64,000 nt of DNA from DASSKA01 sp963839365 (GCA_963839365.1 CAWIUT010000002.1:372001-436000); one strand, 5' to 3'; counted from the first letter of the stretch, positions 1 through 9,835 are shown. Program-made: numbers and translations. Notes: generated by a model from the letters alone, not told the origin.

Positions 1-43
1 CCACGTCCACGGCCACCCCGGAGGCCAAGGGGCACGTCGGCCC

Positions 44-47
<4 letters not shown>
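1..47 (+). CDS. 3' end of an upstream gene, possibly carB (partial)
   Basis: An open frame runs in from the left edge and gives only fourteen C-terminal residues (ending KGHVGP) before a TGA at 45-47. That stop overlaps the ATG of pyrD in an ATGA arrangement, so the two genes are translationally coupled. In many actinobacteria the gene before pyrD or pyrF is carB, the large subunit of carbamoyl-phosphate synthase. Fourteen residues are too few to identify a protein, so carB is a guess from context. Confidence 0.35.
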
Positions 48-1104
<1,057 letters not shown>

Positions 1105-1108
<4 letters not shown>

Positions 1109-1962
1109 CGCCCGCCCGGCCGGGCCCGGTGCGAGTGGACGGGGAGCTGCTGTCCGCCAAGCGGGTGGCCGGCTACGTCCACCTCACCCTGGTGACGCCG
1201 GGCATCCCGGAACGGTTCCGGCCGGGCAGCTTCGTGGCGGTCGCGGTCGGCGGAGAGCACTCCGAGCGGACGCTGCGCCGCAGCCTGCCGATCCACCGGG
1301 TGCGGGCGAGCGGTACCTACGGCGGCACGGTGGAGGTGGTCGTGGAACCCGACGAGCCGGGCACCGTCTGGCTCGCCGGGCTGAGCGCCGGCAGCCCGGT
1401 CGACGTGCTCGGCCCGCTGGGCCGTCCGTTCCCGATCCCGAAGGAGCCGGTGCCCTGCGTGCTGGTCGGTCTGGGGGCGGCCACGGCACCGCTGTTCCCG
1501 CTCGCGGGCCGGTTGCGCGAACGCGGCTGCGCGGTGCACATGCTGCTCGGCGCCGACGACGAGCGGAGCTTGTTCGGCGGTCTGGAGGCGCGCCGCGCCG
1601 CGAAGACCGTACAGGTGGCCACCGCGGACGGTTCGGTCGGCGTCCGGGGCTCGGTGGTCGACGTCCTGCCTGAGGTGCTCGCGCGCACCGGCGCCGATGT
1701 CGTCTACGCCAGCGGTCCGGTGCCGCTGCTGCACGCCGTCGCGGCGGCCGCCGAGCAGCACGGCGCCTGGAGCCAGACCGCGGTGCCTCCGCCCATCGGG
1801 TGCGGCACCGGACTGTGCCACGGCTGCGTGCTGCCGGTGGTCGGCGAGGACGGCGTGACCCGGATGGTGCGTGCCTGCACCGAGGGTCCGGTGTTTCGCG
1901 GCGACCGCGTCCGGTGGCGTGACATCGGCACGGTGCCGGCCGACGCCTGGGGTGCCCGATGA
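1105..1962 (+). CDS. pyrK: PyrK-like dihydroorotate dehydrogenase electron-transfer subunit
   Basis: This 285-residue protein belongs to the ferredoxin-reductase-like PyrK family, which carries FAD and a [2Fe-2S] cluster and links class 1B DHODH to NAD. The FAD-binding segment is RTLRRSLPIHRV (residues 55-66). The nucleotide-binding domain follows, with a VGLGAATAPLFPL stretch near 121-133. The C-terminal cluster motif has cysteines 233, 238, 241 and 258 (C-x4-C-x2-C-x16-C), followed by TEGPVF, as in Bacillus PyrK. All cluster ligands are present, so it should be redox competent. It starts at a GTG overlapping the pyrD stop and ends in an ATGA overlap with the next gene. A PyrK partner is not needed by class 2 PyrD, so its real partner is presumably the diverged PyrD-like protein downstream. 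Confidence 0.85.
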
Positions 1963-2903
1963 GCCCGAGAACCGCGGTCGGCCCGGCCGAGGTGGACCTC
2001 ACCAGCAGCCTCGCGGACCTGGTGCTGCCGAACCCGGTGATGACCGCGGCCGGCTGCGCCGGCGGCCGCGAGCTCAGCCCCTTCCTGGACGTCGCGGACG
2101 TCGGTGCGTTCGTGACCGGCTCGGTGACCCTCGACCCTTGCCCCGGCGTCTCCGGACGCCGGTTGGTGGAGGTCCCCGCGGGGGTGCTGCACCGCATCGG
2201 GCTGCAGAACCCGGGGGTGCAGGGCCTGCTTGCCGGGGAGCTGCCCTGGCTGGTCCAGCGCGGTGCCCGGACGGTGGTCTCGATCGCCGGAGACACGCTG
2301 GGGGAGTACGCTGAGCTGGCACGGCGGGTGGGCGCCGCCCCCGGGGTACGGGCGGTCGAGGTGAACCTGGACCGCACCAGCCGGGACGCCCCGGGCCGGC
2401 GGTTCGGCGAGGAGGCCTACCACGCGGAGAAGGTGGTCGCCGCGGTGCGCCGGGACGTCCCGCGCGGTGTGCCGGTGCTGGTCAAGCTGGTCTGGCATCC
2501 CGGGCTGGTGGACGTGGCCGGAGCCGTGGTCGAGGCGGGGGCCGACGCCCTGGTGGTGTCCGGGCAGCTGCCCGGCGCCGCCATCGACCGGGACCTGGTG
2601 CCGACCGTCGGCGCCGTCGGCGGCGCGGCGGTGCACGCCCTGGTGGTGCACGCGGTGTGGCAGGTGCACGCGGCGCTGCCGCACGTCCCCGTCGTCGGCG
2701 TGGGCGGGGTCCGCTCCGGCTGGGACGCGCTCGAGCTCGTGCTGGCGGGGGCCAGTGCCGTCCAGGTCGGCTCGGCAACGCTCCACGACCCGGCAACCCC
2801 GACGCGGGTGGTCCAGCAGCTGCGTGTCGAGCTGGCCGCCATGGGTACGAGGGGGGTCGCCGCGGCCGTCGGCCTCGCGCATCGACAAGGAGACAGCAGA
2901 TGA
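1959..2903 (+). CDS. Diverged class 1B dihydroorotate dehydrogenase-like protein, catalytic residues missing
   Basis: The 314-residue product is recognisably a PyrD class 1B barrel: LPNPVMTAAGC near 23, EVPAGVLHRIGLQNPGVQ near 71-88, and a C-terminal GVGGVRSG followed by GASAVQVGSAT. Key sites have changed. The FMN/substrate lysine of the VTKxxT segment is glycine 54. The NxSCPN loop that carries the catalytic cysteine is replaced by VNLDRTSRDAPG (about residues 135-146). The usual KLSPN strand reads KLVWHPG. It therefore probably does not oxidise dihydroorotate by the normal mechanism. It sits between pyrK and pyrF with ATGA overlaps on both sides, so it is co-translated with them. It could be a structural partner for PyrK or an oxidoreductase with another substrate. 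Confidence 0.8.
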   Translation: MSPRTAVGPAEVDLTSSLADLVLPNPVMTAAGCAGGRELSPFLDVADVGAFVTGSVTLDPCPGVSGRRLVEVPAGVLHRIGLQNPGVQGLLAGELPWLVQRGARTVVSIAGDTLGEYAELARRVGAAPGVRAVEVNLDRTSRDAPGRRFGEEAYHAEKVVAAVRRDVPRGVPVLVKLVWHPGLVDVAGAVVEAGADALVVSGQLPGAAIDRDLVPTVGAVGGAAVHALVVHAVWQVHAALPHVPVVGVGGVRSGWDALELVLAGASAVQVGSATLHDPATPTRVVQQLRVELAAMGTRGVAAAVGLAHRQGDSR

Positions 2904-3766
2904 CCTTCGGCAACCGGCTTCGCAAGGCCATGGACACGCGGGGCGCGTGCTGCGTGGGGATCGACCCGCACCCGGCCCTGCTGGACGCGTGGGGGCTCAC
3001 GGACAGCCCATTCGGTCTCGAGCGGTTCTGCCAGACCGTGGTGGAGGCCGTCGGCGGGACGGTGGCGGTCGCGAAGCCGCAGTCGGCGTTCTTCGAGCGG
3101 CACGGGTCCCGGGGTATCGCGGTACTCGAGAAGGTGGTCGGCGAGCTGCGCGGGCTCGGCTGCCTGGTGGTGCTCGACGTCAAGCGCGGAGACATCGGCT
3201 CCACCGCGCAGGCCTACGCCGACGCCTACCTCGACCAGAACTCCCCGCTGGCGGCGGACGCGATCACCGCCTCCCCGTTCCTGGGCATGGGTTCCCTCGA
3301 CCCGCTCATCAGCACCGCCGCGGCCAACGACGCGGGCGTGTTCGTGCTGGCGCTCACCTCCAACCCGGAAGGCGAGCAGGTGCAGCGGGCGGTCACCCAG
3401 GACGGCCGTTCGGTGGCCGGCTCGGTCCTGGACGCGGTAGCGTCCCTGAACGTCGATGCCGAGGGGCTCGGCTCGGTCGGCGCGGTGGTCGGGGCGACCA
3501 TCGAGGAGACCGACGTGAACCTCGACGTCAACGGGCCGCTGCTGGTGCCCGGCATCGGGGCCCAGGGCGGCACCGTCGAAGCGGTACGACGGCTGTTCGG
3601 CCCGGTGATCGGCAACGTGCTGCCGAGCAGCTCCCGGCAGATCCTGTCCGCCGGGCCGGACCGCACCGCGCTGCGGACGGCTGCCCAGGAGCTCGTCGGC
3701 GCGTTCCGTGCGCTGCGGGGCGAGGGCGCCGAGGACGCGTTGCGGGCTGATCGGTTCCATGGCTAG
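2900..3766 (+). CDS. pyrF: Orotidine 5'-phosphate decarboxylase
   Basis: PyrF converts OMP to UMP, the last step of the pyrimidine pathway. The 288-residue protein is the longer OMPdecase type typical of actinobacteria. The catalytic charged array DVKRGD is at residues 93-98 (Asp93, Lys95, Asp98). The phosphate-binding end is VPGIGAQGG followed by NVLPSSSR. The ATG at 2900 is preceded by an AAGGAGAC Shine-Dalgarno sequence and overlaps the previous stop as ATGA. The open frame extends further upstream, but those codons lie inside the preceding gene and lack homology to the family. Confidence 0.96.
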   Translation: MTFGNRLRKAMDTRGACCVGIDPHPALLDAWGLTDSPFGLERFCQTVVEAVGGTVAVAKPQSAFFERHGSRGIAVLEKVVGELRGLGCLVVLDVKRGDIGSTAQAYADAYLDQNSPLAADAITASPFLGMGSLDPLISTAAANDAGVFVLALTSNPEGEQVQRAVTQDGRSVAGSVLDAVASLNVDAEGLGSVGAVVGATIEETDVNLDVNGPLLVPGIGAQGGTVEAVRRLFGPVIGNVLPSSSRQILSAGPDRTALRTAAQELVGAFRALRGEGAEDALRADRFHG

Positions 3767-3769
3767 ATT
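3740..3769 (+). promoter_or_regulatory. Putative promoter for mihF-gmk-rpoZ
   Basis: TTGCGG at 3740-3745 and TAGATT at 3764-3769 are separated by 18 bases and overlap the end of pyrF. Transcription from here would start near 3776. A small CCCGGG stem (3795-3800 with 3809-3814) lies in the resulting leader of mihF. This is a pattern match only. Confidence 0.35.
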
Positions 3770-3849
3770 TCTGCCTTGTCTCAATGTTCTCAATCCCGGG
3801 TGCTGCTGCCCGGGCTCCCGCTCCAGACAAGGATGGCGAGGTCTGCACA

Positions 3850-4170
3850 GTGGTTCTGCCGCGGCTCACTCCCGAACAGCGCCAGGCGAACTTGGAGAAG
3901 GCGGCCGCCTCCCGTCGTGAGCGGGCCGAGGTGAAGAACCGGCTCAAGCACTCCGGCGCCTCGATCGTCGAGGTGCTCAAGCAGGGTCAGGAGAACGAGG
4001 TCATCGGGAAGATGCGGGTGATGGACCTGCTGGCGTCCATGCCCGGCCTGGGCAAGGTCCGCGCCCGCCAGATGATGGAGCGGCTCGGGATCTCCGAGAC
4101 CCGTCGTGTGCGCGGTCTGGGCGCCAACCAGGCGGCCGCGCTCGAGCGCGAGTTCGGGTCGCGTGGCTGA
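3850..4170 (+). CDS. mihF: Integration host factor, actinobacterial type (mIHF/sIHF)
   Basis: This 106-residue basic protein is the actinobacterial nucleoid-associated factor that binds and compacts DNA and stimulates phage integration in mycobacteria. The N-terminal helix LPRLTPEQRQANLEKAAA leads into RRERAEVKNRLKHSG. The helix-two-turn-helix core follows: IGKMRV, MPGLGKVRARQMME and GISETRRVRGLG. I chose the GTG at 3850 because the family always begins a few residues before LTPEQR. An ATG at 3784 would add 22 unconserved residues. The gene sits in the conserved pyrF-mihF-gmk-rpoZ order and its last bases overlap the gmk start. Confidence 0.93.
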   Translation: MVLPRLTPEQRQANLEKAAASRRERAEVKNRLKHSGASIVEVLKQGQENEVIGKMRVMDLLASMPGLGKVRARQMMERLGISETRRVRGLGANQAAALEREFGSRG

Positions 4171-4756
4171 GGGCCCCACCCCCGATGAGCCGCGCAGCCG
4201 CCTGACCGTCCTGGCGGGACCGACCGCGGTCGGCAAGGGCACCGTCGCGGCGGACATCCGGCGGTACCACCCCGAGGTGTGGATCTCGATCTCGGTGACC
4301 ACACGCAGGCCGCGCCCCGACGAGCAGCACGGCCGCGACTACTGGTTCGTCGACGACGCGGAGTTCGACCGGCTGGTGGCCGGGGGACAGCTGCTGGAAT
4401 GGGCGGTCATCCACAAGGCGGCCCGTTACGGCACGCCGCGCAAGCCCGTCGACGAGGCCCTGGCCGCGGGCCGGTTGGCGCTGCTCGAGATCGACCTGCA
4501 GGGTGCCCGTCAGGTGCGCGCCAGCATGCCCGAGGCTCTTTTCGTGTTCTTGAAGCCACCCTCGTGGGACGAGCTGGTCCGCCGTCTGGAGAACCGGGGC
4601 ACCGAGACCGCCGAGGAGCGGCGCCGACGGCTGGAGACCGCCCGGGAGGAGCTGGCGGCCGAGGCGGAGTTCGACGTGAGCCTGGTGAACACCGATGTGC
4701 ACGTGGCCAGCGAAGAGTTGGTAGCCTTGATGCAGAACCCGCGGATCCGTTCGTGA
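4163..4756 (+). CDS. gmk: Guanylate kinase
   Basis: Gmk phosphorylates GMP to GDP with ATP. The 197-residue protein has the P-loop GPTAVGKGT at residues 19-27, the GMP-binding segment SVTTRRPRPDE with GRDYWFV, and the lid region ENRGTETAEERRRR. The GTG at 4163 overlaps the end of mihF by eight bases and gives the expected short N-terminus. The frame is open further upstream, but that part lies within mihF. Co-translation with mihF and closeness to rpoZ fit the conserved actinobacterial block. In many bacteria gmk and rpoZ are linked, connecting GTP supply and transcription. Confidence 0.95.
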   Translation: MAEGPTPDEPRSRLTVLAGPTAVGKGTVAADIRRYHPEVWISISVTTRRPRPDEQHGRDYWFVDDAEFDRLVAGGQLLEWAVIHKAARYGTPRKPVDEALAAGRLALLEIDLQGARQVRASMPEALFVFLKPPSWDELVRRLENRGTETAEERRRRLETAREELAAEAEFDVSLVNTDVHVASEELVALMQNPRIRS

Positions 4757-4791
4757 TCCGAACCCCGATCTCTTTGTGAGGCTGACAGAGC

Positions 4792-5076
4792 GTGGCCGGA
4801 ACCACTCCCGTTGCCGAGGGCATCACCTACCCGCCCATCGACGAGCTGCTGACCAAGACCGACTCCAAGTACAAGCTGGTCCTGTTCGGTGCGAAGCGGG
4901 CCCGTCAGATCAACGCCTACTACTCCCAGCTCGGTGAGGGCCTGCTGGAGTACGTCGGGCCCCTCGTGGACACCCACGTGCAGGAGAAGCCCCTCTCGAT
5001 CGCGCTGCGCGAGATCAACGAGGACCTGCTGACCTGCGAGGACGTGGAGCCCGAGGCGCAGACCACCGAAGACTGA
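4792..5076 (+). CDS. rpoZ: RNA polymerase omega subunit
   Basis: Omega supports folding and assembly of the beta' subunit of RNA polymerase. The 94-residue product starts at a GTG and shows the conserved order ITYPPIDELL, then SKYKLV, then AKRARQIN (about residues 34-41), then KPLSIALREI. Length and sequence match actinobacterial omega. It lies 35 bases after gmk and 7 bases before coaBC. The RBS is weak (GAGGCTGACAG), which may suit the low amount of omega needed. Confidence 0.95.
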   Translation: MAGTTPVAEGITYPPIDELLTKTDSKYKLVLFGAKRARQINAYYSQLGEGLLEYVGPLVDTHVQEKPLSIALREINEDLLTCEDVEPEAQTTED

Positions 5077-5083
5077 GCCCGTC

Positions 5084-6328
5084 GTGGTCGCCCGGGACGC
5101 GGACGACCGCCCGCACGTCGTCCTCGGCGTCGGCGGCGGGATCGCCGCCTACAAGGCCTGCGAGCTGCTGCGCCGGTTCACCGAGTCCGGCCACCGGGTC
5201 ACCGTCGTACCCACCGCGGCCGCTCTGGAGTTCGTCGGCGCACCGACCTGGGCGGCGCTGTCCGGGCACCCGGTCGCCTGCGACGTGTGGGTCTCCGCGC
5301 ACGAGGTGCCGCACGTGCGGCTGGGCCGCACCGCCGACCTGGTGGTGGTCGCTCCGGCCACCGCGGACCTGCTGGCCAGGGCCGCGCACGGTCTGGCCGA
5401 CGACCTGCTCACCAACACCCTGCTGACCGCCCGCTGCCCGGTGGTCTTCGCGCCCGCGATGCACACCGAGATGTGGGAGCACCCGGCGACCGTCGACAAC
5501 GTCGCGACGCTGCGCCGGCGTGGCGCGCTGGTGATCGAGCCCGCCGAGGGCCGGCTGACCGGCTCGGACACCGGGAAGGGCCGGCTGCCCGAGCCGGAGG
5601 AGATCTTCGAGGTCGCCCGCGACGTGCTGGCCCGCGCGGACGGCCCATCACCCGCCGACCTGGCCGGCCGCCGGGTGGTGGTCAGCGCCGGCGGCACCCG
5701 CGAGTACCTCGACCCGGTGCGCTTCCTCGGCAACCGGTCCTCCGGACGCCAGGGCTACGCGCTGGCCCGTGCGGCGGTCGCCCGGGGCGCCGAGGTGACG
5801 CTGGTCTCGGCCAACGTCGGCCTGCCCGACCCGGCCGGGGCCAAGGTGGTCCGGGTCGAGACCACCGAGCAGCTGCGCGACGCGGTGGTCGAGGCGGCCG
5901 TCGGCGCGGACGCGGTGGTGATGGCGGCCGCTCCCGCGGACTTCGCCCCCGCCGCCGTGAGCGACGCCAAGATCAAGAAGCGCCCGGACCACCCCGCCCC
6001 CACCCTGCAGCTGCGCACCACACCCGACGTGCTCGCCGAGGTGGCCGCGGAGCGCCCCGCCCGGCACACCGTGGTCGTCGGTTTCGCCGCCGAGACCGGG
6101 GACGACACCGGTGCCGTGCTCGACCACGCCCGGGCCAAGCTGTCCCGCAAGGGCTGCGACCTGCTCGTGGTCAACGACGTGAGCGGGGGAGCGGTCTTCG
6201 GCAGCGAGCAGAACGAAGCAGTGATCCTGGACCGCGAGGGTGGCTCGGTCCCGGTGCCACAGGGATCGAAGCAGGCCCTCGCCCACCGGATCTGGGACCA
6301 GGTGGTCTCCCGCTTCGGGACCGACTGA
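5084..6328 (+). CDS. coaBC: Bifunctional phosphopantothenoylcysteine decarboxylase/synthase
   Basis: CoaBC makes 4'-phosphopantetheine from phosphopantothenate and cysteine in coenzyme A synthesis. The N-terminal CoaC flavoprotein domain (about 1-185) has GVGGGIAAYK near 15, the catalytic His77 in HVRLGR, and the PAMHTEMW loop near 125-132. The C-terminal CoaB domain (about 190-414) has SAGGTREYLDPVRFLGNRSSG, the CTP/substrate lysines in DAKIKKRP, and NDVS. The 414-residue length is normal. The GTG at 5084 follows the rpoZ stop by seven bases, so the two genes are likely cotranscribed. Confidence 0.96.
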   Translation: MVARDADDRPHVVLGVGGGIAAYKACELLRRFTESGHRVTVVPTAAALEFVGAPTWAALSGHPVACDVWVSAHEVPHVRLGRTADLVVVAPATADLLARAAHGLADDLLTNTLLTARCPVVFAPAMHTEMWEHPATVDNVATLRRRGALVIEPAEGRLTGSDTGKGRLPEPEEIFEVARDVLARADGPSPADLAGRRVVVSAGGTREYLDPVRFLGNRSSGRQGYALARAAVARGAEVTLVSANVGLPDPAGAKVVRVETTEQLRDAVVEAAVGADAVVMAAAPADFAPAAVSDAKIKKRPDHPAPTLQLRTTPDVLAEVAAERPARHTVVVGFAAETGDDTGAVLDHARAKLSRKGCDLLVVNDVSGGAVFGSEQNEAVILDREGGSVPVPQGSKQALAHRIWDQVVSRFGTD

Positions 6329-6349
6329 CCCACCCGCGCGGATCCCGGC

Positions 6350-6404
6350 TATCGTTCTAGGCGTACATCAGCCACGGATGCGTCGTACCGACGCGGGGAG
6401 AGGA
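6350..6404 (+). promoter_or_regulatory. metK leader: possible -10 box, small hairpin and RBS
   Basis: TATCGT at 6350-6355 resembles a -10 box and a short stem GCGTCG/CGACGC (6380-6385 with 6389-6394, three-base loop) precedes the GGGGAGAGG Shine-Dalgarno at about 6395-6403. No SAM riboswitch fold is recognisable in this 85-base leader. The hairpin is too short to be called an attenuator. Confidence 0.3.
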
Positions 6405-6413
6405 TTCGCACCA

Positions 6414-7607
6414 GTGGGACGTCTGTTCACCTCCGAGTCGGTGACCGAGGGTCATCCGGACAAGATCGCCGACCAGATCAGCGACACGATCCTCGACGCG
6501 TTGCTGGCCGAGGACCCGCACAGCCGGGTCGCGGTGGAGACCCTGGTGACCACCGGCCTGGTGGTGGTCGCCGGTGAGGTGACCACCGAGGCGTACGCGC
6601 CGGTCGCCCAGCTGGTGCGCGACCGGGTGCTGGACATCGGCTACGACTCCTCCAACAAGGGCTTCGACGGCTGGTCCTGCGGCGTGCAGGTGGCCATCGG
6701 CGCGCAGTCGCCCGACATCGCGCAGGGCGTGGACACCGCCTACGAGGGCCGCAGCGGCGAGTCCGTGGACGACCTGGACCGGCAGGGCGCCGGCGACCAG
6801 GGGCTGATGTTCGGCTACGCCTGCGACGAGACGCCCGAGCTGATGCCGCTGCCGATCACGGTCGCGCACCGGCTCGCCGAGCGGCTCTCCCAGGTCCGCA
6901 AGGACGGCACCATGCCCTACCTGCGCCCGGACGGCAAGACGCAGGTGACCATCGAGTACGACGAGAACGACCGGCCCACCCGGGTCGACACCGTGGTCGT
7001 GTCCAGCCAGCACGCCAAGGACATCAGCCTCGACGAGATGCTCACCCCAGACATCCGCAAGCACGTCGTCGAGCCGGTGCTCGCGGCGTTCGACATCCCC
7101 TCCGACGGCTACCGACTCCTGGTGAACCCGACCGGCCGGTTCGAGATCGGCGGCCCGATGGGTGACGCCGGGCTCACCGGACGCAAGATCATCATCGACA
7201 CCTACGGCGGGATGGCCCGCCACGGCGGTGGGGCCTTCTCGGGCAAGGACCCGTCCAAGGTGGACCGCTCCGCCAGCTACGCGATGCGCTGGGTGGCCAA
7301 GAACGTGGTCGCCGCCGGGCTGGCCCGCAAGTGCGAGGTGCAGGTCGCCTACGCGATCGGCAAGGCGCACCCGGTCGGCTTCTACGTGGACTGCTTCGGC
7401 ACCGAGACGGTGTCCTCGGAGACGATCCAGAAGGCGGTGCTCGACGTGTTCGACCTGCGCCCGGCCGCGATCATCCGCGACCTCGACCTGCTGCGGCCGA
7501 TCTACGTCAAGACCGCGGCCTACGGCCACTTCGGTCGCGAGCTCCCCGAGTTCACCTGGGAGCGCACCGACCGGGTGGACGCGCTGCGCGCTGCCGCCGG
7601 CCTCTGA
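6414..7607 (+). CDS. metK: S-adenosylmethionine synthetase
   Basis: MetK makes SAM from methionine and ATP. The 397-residue protein begins GRLFTSESVTEGHPDK (catalytic His14, metal-binding Asp16) and contains GAGDQGLMFGYA, the flexible-loop region and the signature GGGAFSGKDPSKVDRS. The GTG at 6414 gives the family N-terminus and has a good RBS (GGGGAGAGG) nine bases upstream. The frame is open back to 6240, but that part overlaps coaBC and has no family homology. A strong hairpin directly follows the stop codon. Confidence 0.97.
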   Translation: MGRLFTSESVTEGHPDKIADQISDTILDALLAEDPHSRVAVETLVTTGLVVVAGEVTTEAYAPVAQLVRDRVLDIGYDSSNKGFDGWSCGVQVAIGAQSPDIAQGVDTAYEGRSGESVDDLDRQGAGDQGLMFGYACDETPELMPLPITVAHRLAERLSQVRKDGTMPYLRPDGKTQVTIEYDENDRPTRVDTVVVSSQHAKDISLDEMLTPDIRKHVVEPVLAAFDIPSDGYRLLVNPTGRFEIGGPMGDAGLTGRKIIIDTYGGMARHGGGAFSGKDPSKVDRSASYAMRWVAKNVVAAGLARKCEVQVAYAIGKAHPVGFYVDCFGTETVSSETIQKAVLDVFDLRPAAIIRDLDLLRPIYVKTAAYGHFGRELPEFTWERTDRVDALRAAAGL

Positions 7608-7611
7608 GCCC

Positions 7612-7641
7612 GCGCGACCCGGCCCTGGCGCCGGGTCGCGC
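7612..7641 (+). terminator. Strong hairpin terminator after metK
   Basis: GCGCGACCCGG (7612-7622) pairs perfectly with CCGGGTCGCGC (7631-7641) across an eight-base loop, giving an 11-bp GC-rich stem five bases after the metK stop. There is no U-tract, as is common for actinobacterial terminators. It separates metK from priA. Confidence 0.65.
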
Positions 7642-7700
7642 CGCTGGGTGGCTGTGGGTCGCGACGGTCGGCCGTCGGTGGCCGCTGACAGACTGACCCC

Positions 7701-9815
7701 GTGACCGACGACCACGCCGACGGGCCGGACGCCCAGCTGGCGCTGCTGCCCCAGCTGGCGCGGGCCCGTGCCCAGCAGGCCCGGAGGTCGACCAAGAAGT
7801 CCGGGCAGAAGTCGGACCAGAAGTCGTCCCCGAGTCCGGTCGACGCTGCGCCGGAGCGGCCGGTGGCCCGGGTGCTGGTCGACGTGCCGCTGGCCCACCT
7901 CGACCGGCTCTTCGACTACCTGGTGCCGGCGAAGATGCACCAGCAGGTCACTGACGGCTCCCGCGTCCGGGTCTGGTTCGCCGGCCAGCTGGTCGACGGG
8001 TTCGTCGTCGAGCGGGTCGAGCGCAGCGAGCACCAGGGCCGGCTCGCGCCGCTGCAGCGAGCGGTCAGCCCGGAGCCGGTGCTGGCGCCGGAGATCGCCC
8101 GGCTCTCGGGATCGGTGGCGGCGAGGTACGCCGGCACCCGCTCCGACGTGCTGCGGCTGGCGGTTCCGCGGCGGCACGCCGCCGCGGAGAAGCAGCCGGT
8201 GGCCGAGCCGCCCGGACCGCCGCCTCTGGACGACGCCCGGGCGCGGCGGGTCTGGGGTCCCTACGCCGGGGGAGCGGCGTTCTTGCGCGCGCTCGCGGAG
8301 CGGGCGAACCCGCGAGTGGTCTGGAGCGCCTTGCCGGGCCCGGACTGGCCCGAGGCGCTCGCGCACGCCGCGGCGACCGCCGCTTGGGCCGGGCGCGGCG
8401 CGCTGCTGTGCGTGCCGGACCACCGGGACGTGGAGCGGGTCGACGCGGCGCTGACGGATCTGCTCGGTCGGGGGCAGCACGTGGTGCTCACCGCCGACCT
8501 CGGTCCGGCGGCCCGCTACCGCGCCTTCCTGGCGGTACGCCGCGGCGCCGTGCGCATCGTGCTGGGCACCCGGGCTGCTGCGTTCGCGCCGGTGCACGAC
8601 CTCGGCCTGGTCATGCTGTGGGACGACGGCGACGACCTGCACGCCGAGCCCCGCGCGCCGTACCCGCACACCCGCGAGGTGCTGCTGCTGCGCGCCGAGG
8701 AGCAGGGCTGCGCCGCTCTCGTCGGCGGCTGCGCCCGCACCGTGGAAGGCGAGTACCTCCTCGACACCGGCTGGGCCCGACCCCTCGCCCCGGAGCGCGG
8801 CACGCTCCGGGAACGGGCTCCCCGGGTGAGCATCACCGGCGCCACCGACCGGGAGCTCGAGCGGGACCCGGCCGCGCGCACCGCCCGGATGCCGCGCACC
8901 GCCCACGACGCGATCAAGGCCGCCCTCGAGCGCGGCCCGGTCCTGGTGCAGACCCCCCGGCGCGGCTACCTGAGCACGCTGGCCTGCGACCGGTGCCGTG
9001 CGCCGGCCCGCTGCCCGGCCTGCACCGGACCGTTGTGGATCCCGTCCGCGCAGACCCCCCCGACCTGCCGGTGGTGCGCCACCGCGCAGCCGGCCTGGAC
9101 CTGCACGGAGTGCGGCGGGCACGGGCTGCGCGCGCCCGCGCTCGGCGAGACGCGCACCGCCGAGGAGATCGGCCGGGCCTTCCCGGGGCTGCCGGTGCGC
9201 ACCTCGGCGGGGGAGCGGGTGCTGGCCACGGTGCGGGCGGAGCCCGCTCTGGTGGTGGCCACGCCCGGCGCGGAGCCGGTGGCCGACGGCGGGTACGCCT
9301 GCGTGGTGCTGCTCGACAGCTGGCTGATGCTGGCCCGGCCGGACCTGCGCGTCGCGGAGGAGTCGCTGCGCCGCTGGCTGAACGCAGCCGCTCTGGCCCG
9401 TCCGGCCGCCGAGGGCGGCACCGTGATCGTCGTCGGGGACCCGGCCACGCCGGCGCTGCAGGCCCTGGTCCGGTGGGACCCGGCCGGCTTCGCCCGGCGC
9501 GAGATGGAGGAGCGGCGGTCGGCGCACCTGCCGCCGGCCTCCCGGCTGGCCACCCTCACCGGCGCCGAGCCCGAGCTCGCCGACACACTGCGGCTGCTCG
9601 ACCCGCCGCCCGGTGCGGAGGTGCTGGGCCCGGCCCCGTTGCCGCAGACCGGCCGGGGGACCCCGGGCGCGACGCCGCAGGCCAGGGTCGTGGTCCGGGT
9701 GCCGCGGGGCCGAGGTGCCGCCCTGTCCCGTGCCCTGGTCGAGATGCAGGCGCTGCGCTCGGCCCGCAAGCTGCCCGCGGTGCGGGTCCAGGTGGACCCG
9801 GTGGGGCTGGAGTGA
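7701..9815 (+). CDS. priA: PriA-type primosomal protein without helicase motifs
   Basis: The 704-residue product matches primosomal protein N' over its length. An N-terminal DNA 3'-end-binding domain (about 55-150, VARVLVDVPLAHLDRLFDYLVP) is followed by a helicase-like body. A cysteine cluster lies at about 430-473 with four CxxC pairs (CDRC, CPAC, CRWC, CTEC), which fold two zinc sites. No Walker A GxGKT is present, and the DEAH position reads WDDGDD, so it cannot be a normal ATP-driven helicase. Actinobacterial PriA proteins are known to lack these motifs. It probably keeps a fork-binding or scaffold role in replication restart. The GTG at 7701 lies about seven bases after a CAGACT box (7689-7694), so the mRNA may be leaderless. 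Confidence 0.9.
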   Translation: MTDDHADGPDAQLALLPQLARARAQQARRSTKKSGQKSDQKSSPSPVDAAPERPVARVLVDVPLAHLDRLFDYLVPAKMHQQVTDGSRVRVWFAGQLVDGFVVERVERSEHQGRLAPLQRAVSPEPVLAPEIARLSGSVAARYAGTRSDVLRLAVPRRHAAAEKQPVAEPPGPPPLDDARARRVWGPYAGGAAFLRALAERANPRVVWSALPGPDWPEALAHAAATAAWAGRGALLCVPDHRDVERVDAALTDLLGRGQHVVLTADLGPAARYRAFLAVRRGAVRIVLGTRAAAFAPVHDLGLVMLWDDGDDLHAEPRAPYPHTREVLLLRAEEQGCAALVGGCARTVEGEYLLDTGWARPLAPERGTLRERAPRVSITGATDRELERDPAARTARMPRTAHDAIKAALERGPVLVQTPRRGYLSTLACDRCRAPARCPACTGPLWIPSAQTPPTCRWCATAQPAWTCTECGGHGLRAPALGETRTAEEIGRAFPGLPVRTSAGERVLATVRAEPALVVATPGAEPVADGGYACVVLLDSWLMLARPDLRVAEESLRRWLNAAALARPAAEGGTVIVVGDPATPALQALVRWDPAGFARREMEERRSAHLPPASRLATLTGAEPELADTLRLLDPPPGAEVLGPAPLPQTGRGTPGATPQARVVVRVPRGRGAALSRALVEMQALRSARKLPAVRVQVDPVGLE

Positions 9816-9829
9816 GCCTGCGCTCTCCG

Positions 9830-9835
9830 TAGACT
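9830..9835 (+). promoter_or_regulatory. Putative -10 box upstream of def
   Basis: TAGACT at 9830-9835 matches the actinobacterial -10 consensus TANNNT and lies 60 bases before the def GTG, in the only gap of the priA-def-fmt-rsmB run. No clear -35 element is visible. Confidence 0.35.

Noticed and set aside
6329..6413. SAM riboswitch before metK
   Set aside because: The leader is only 85 bases and lacks the conserved four-way junction or any other SAM aptamer sequence.
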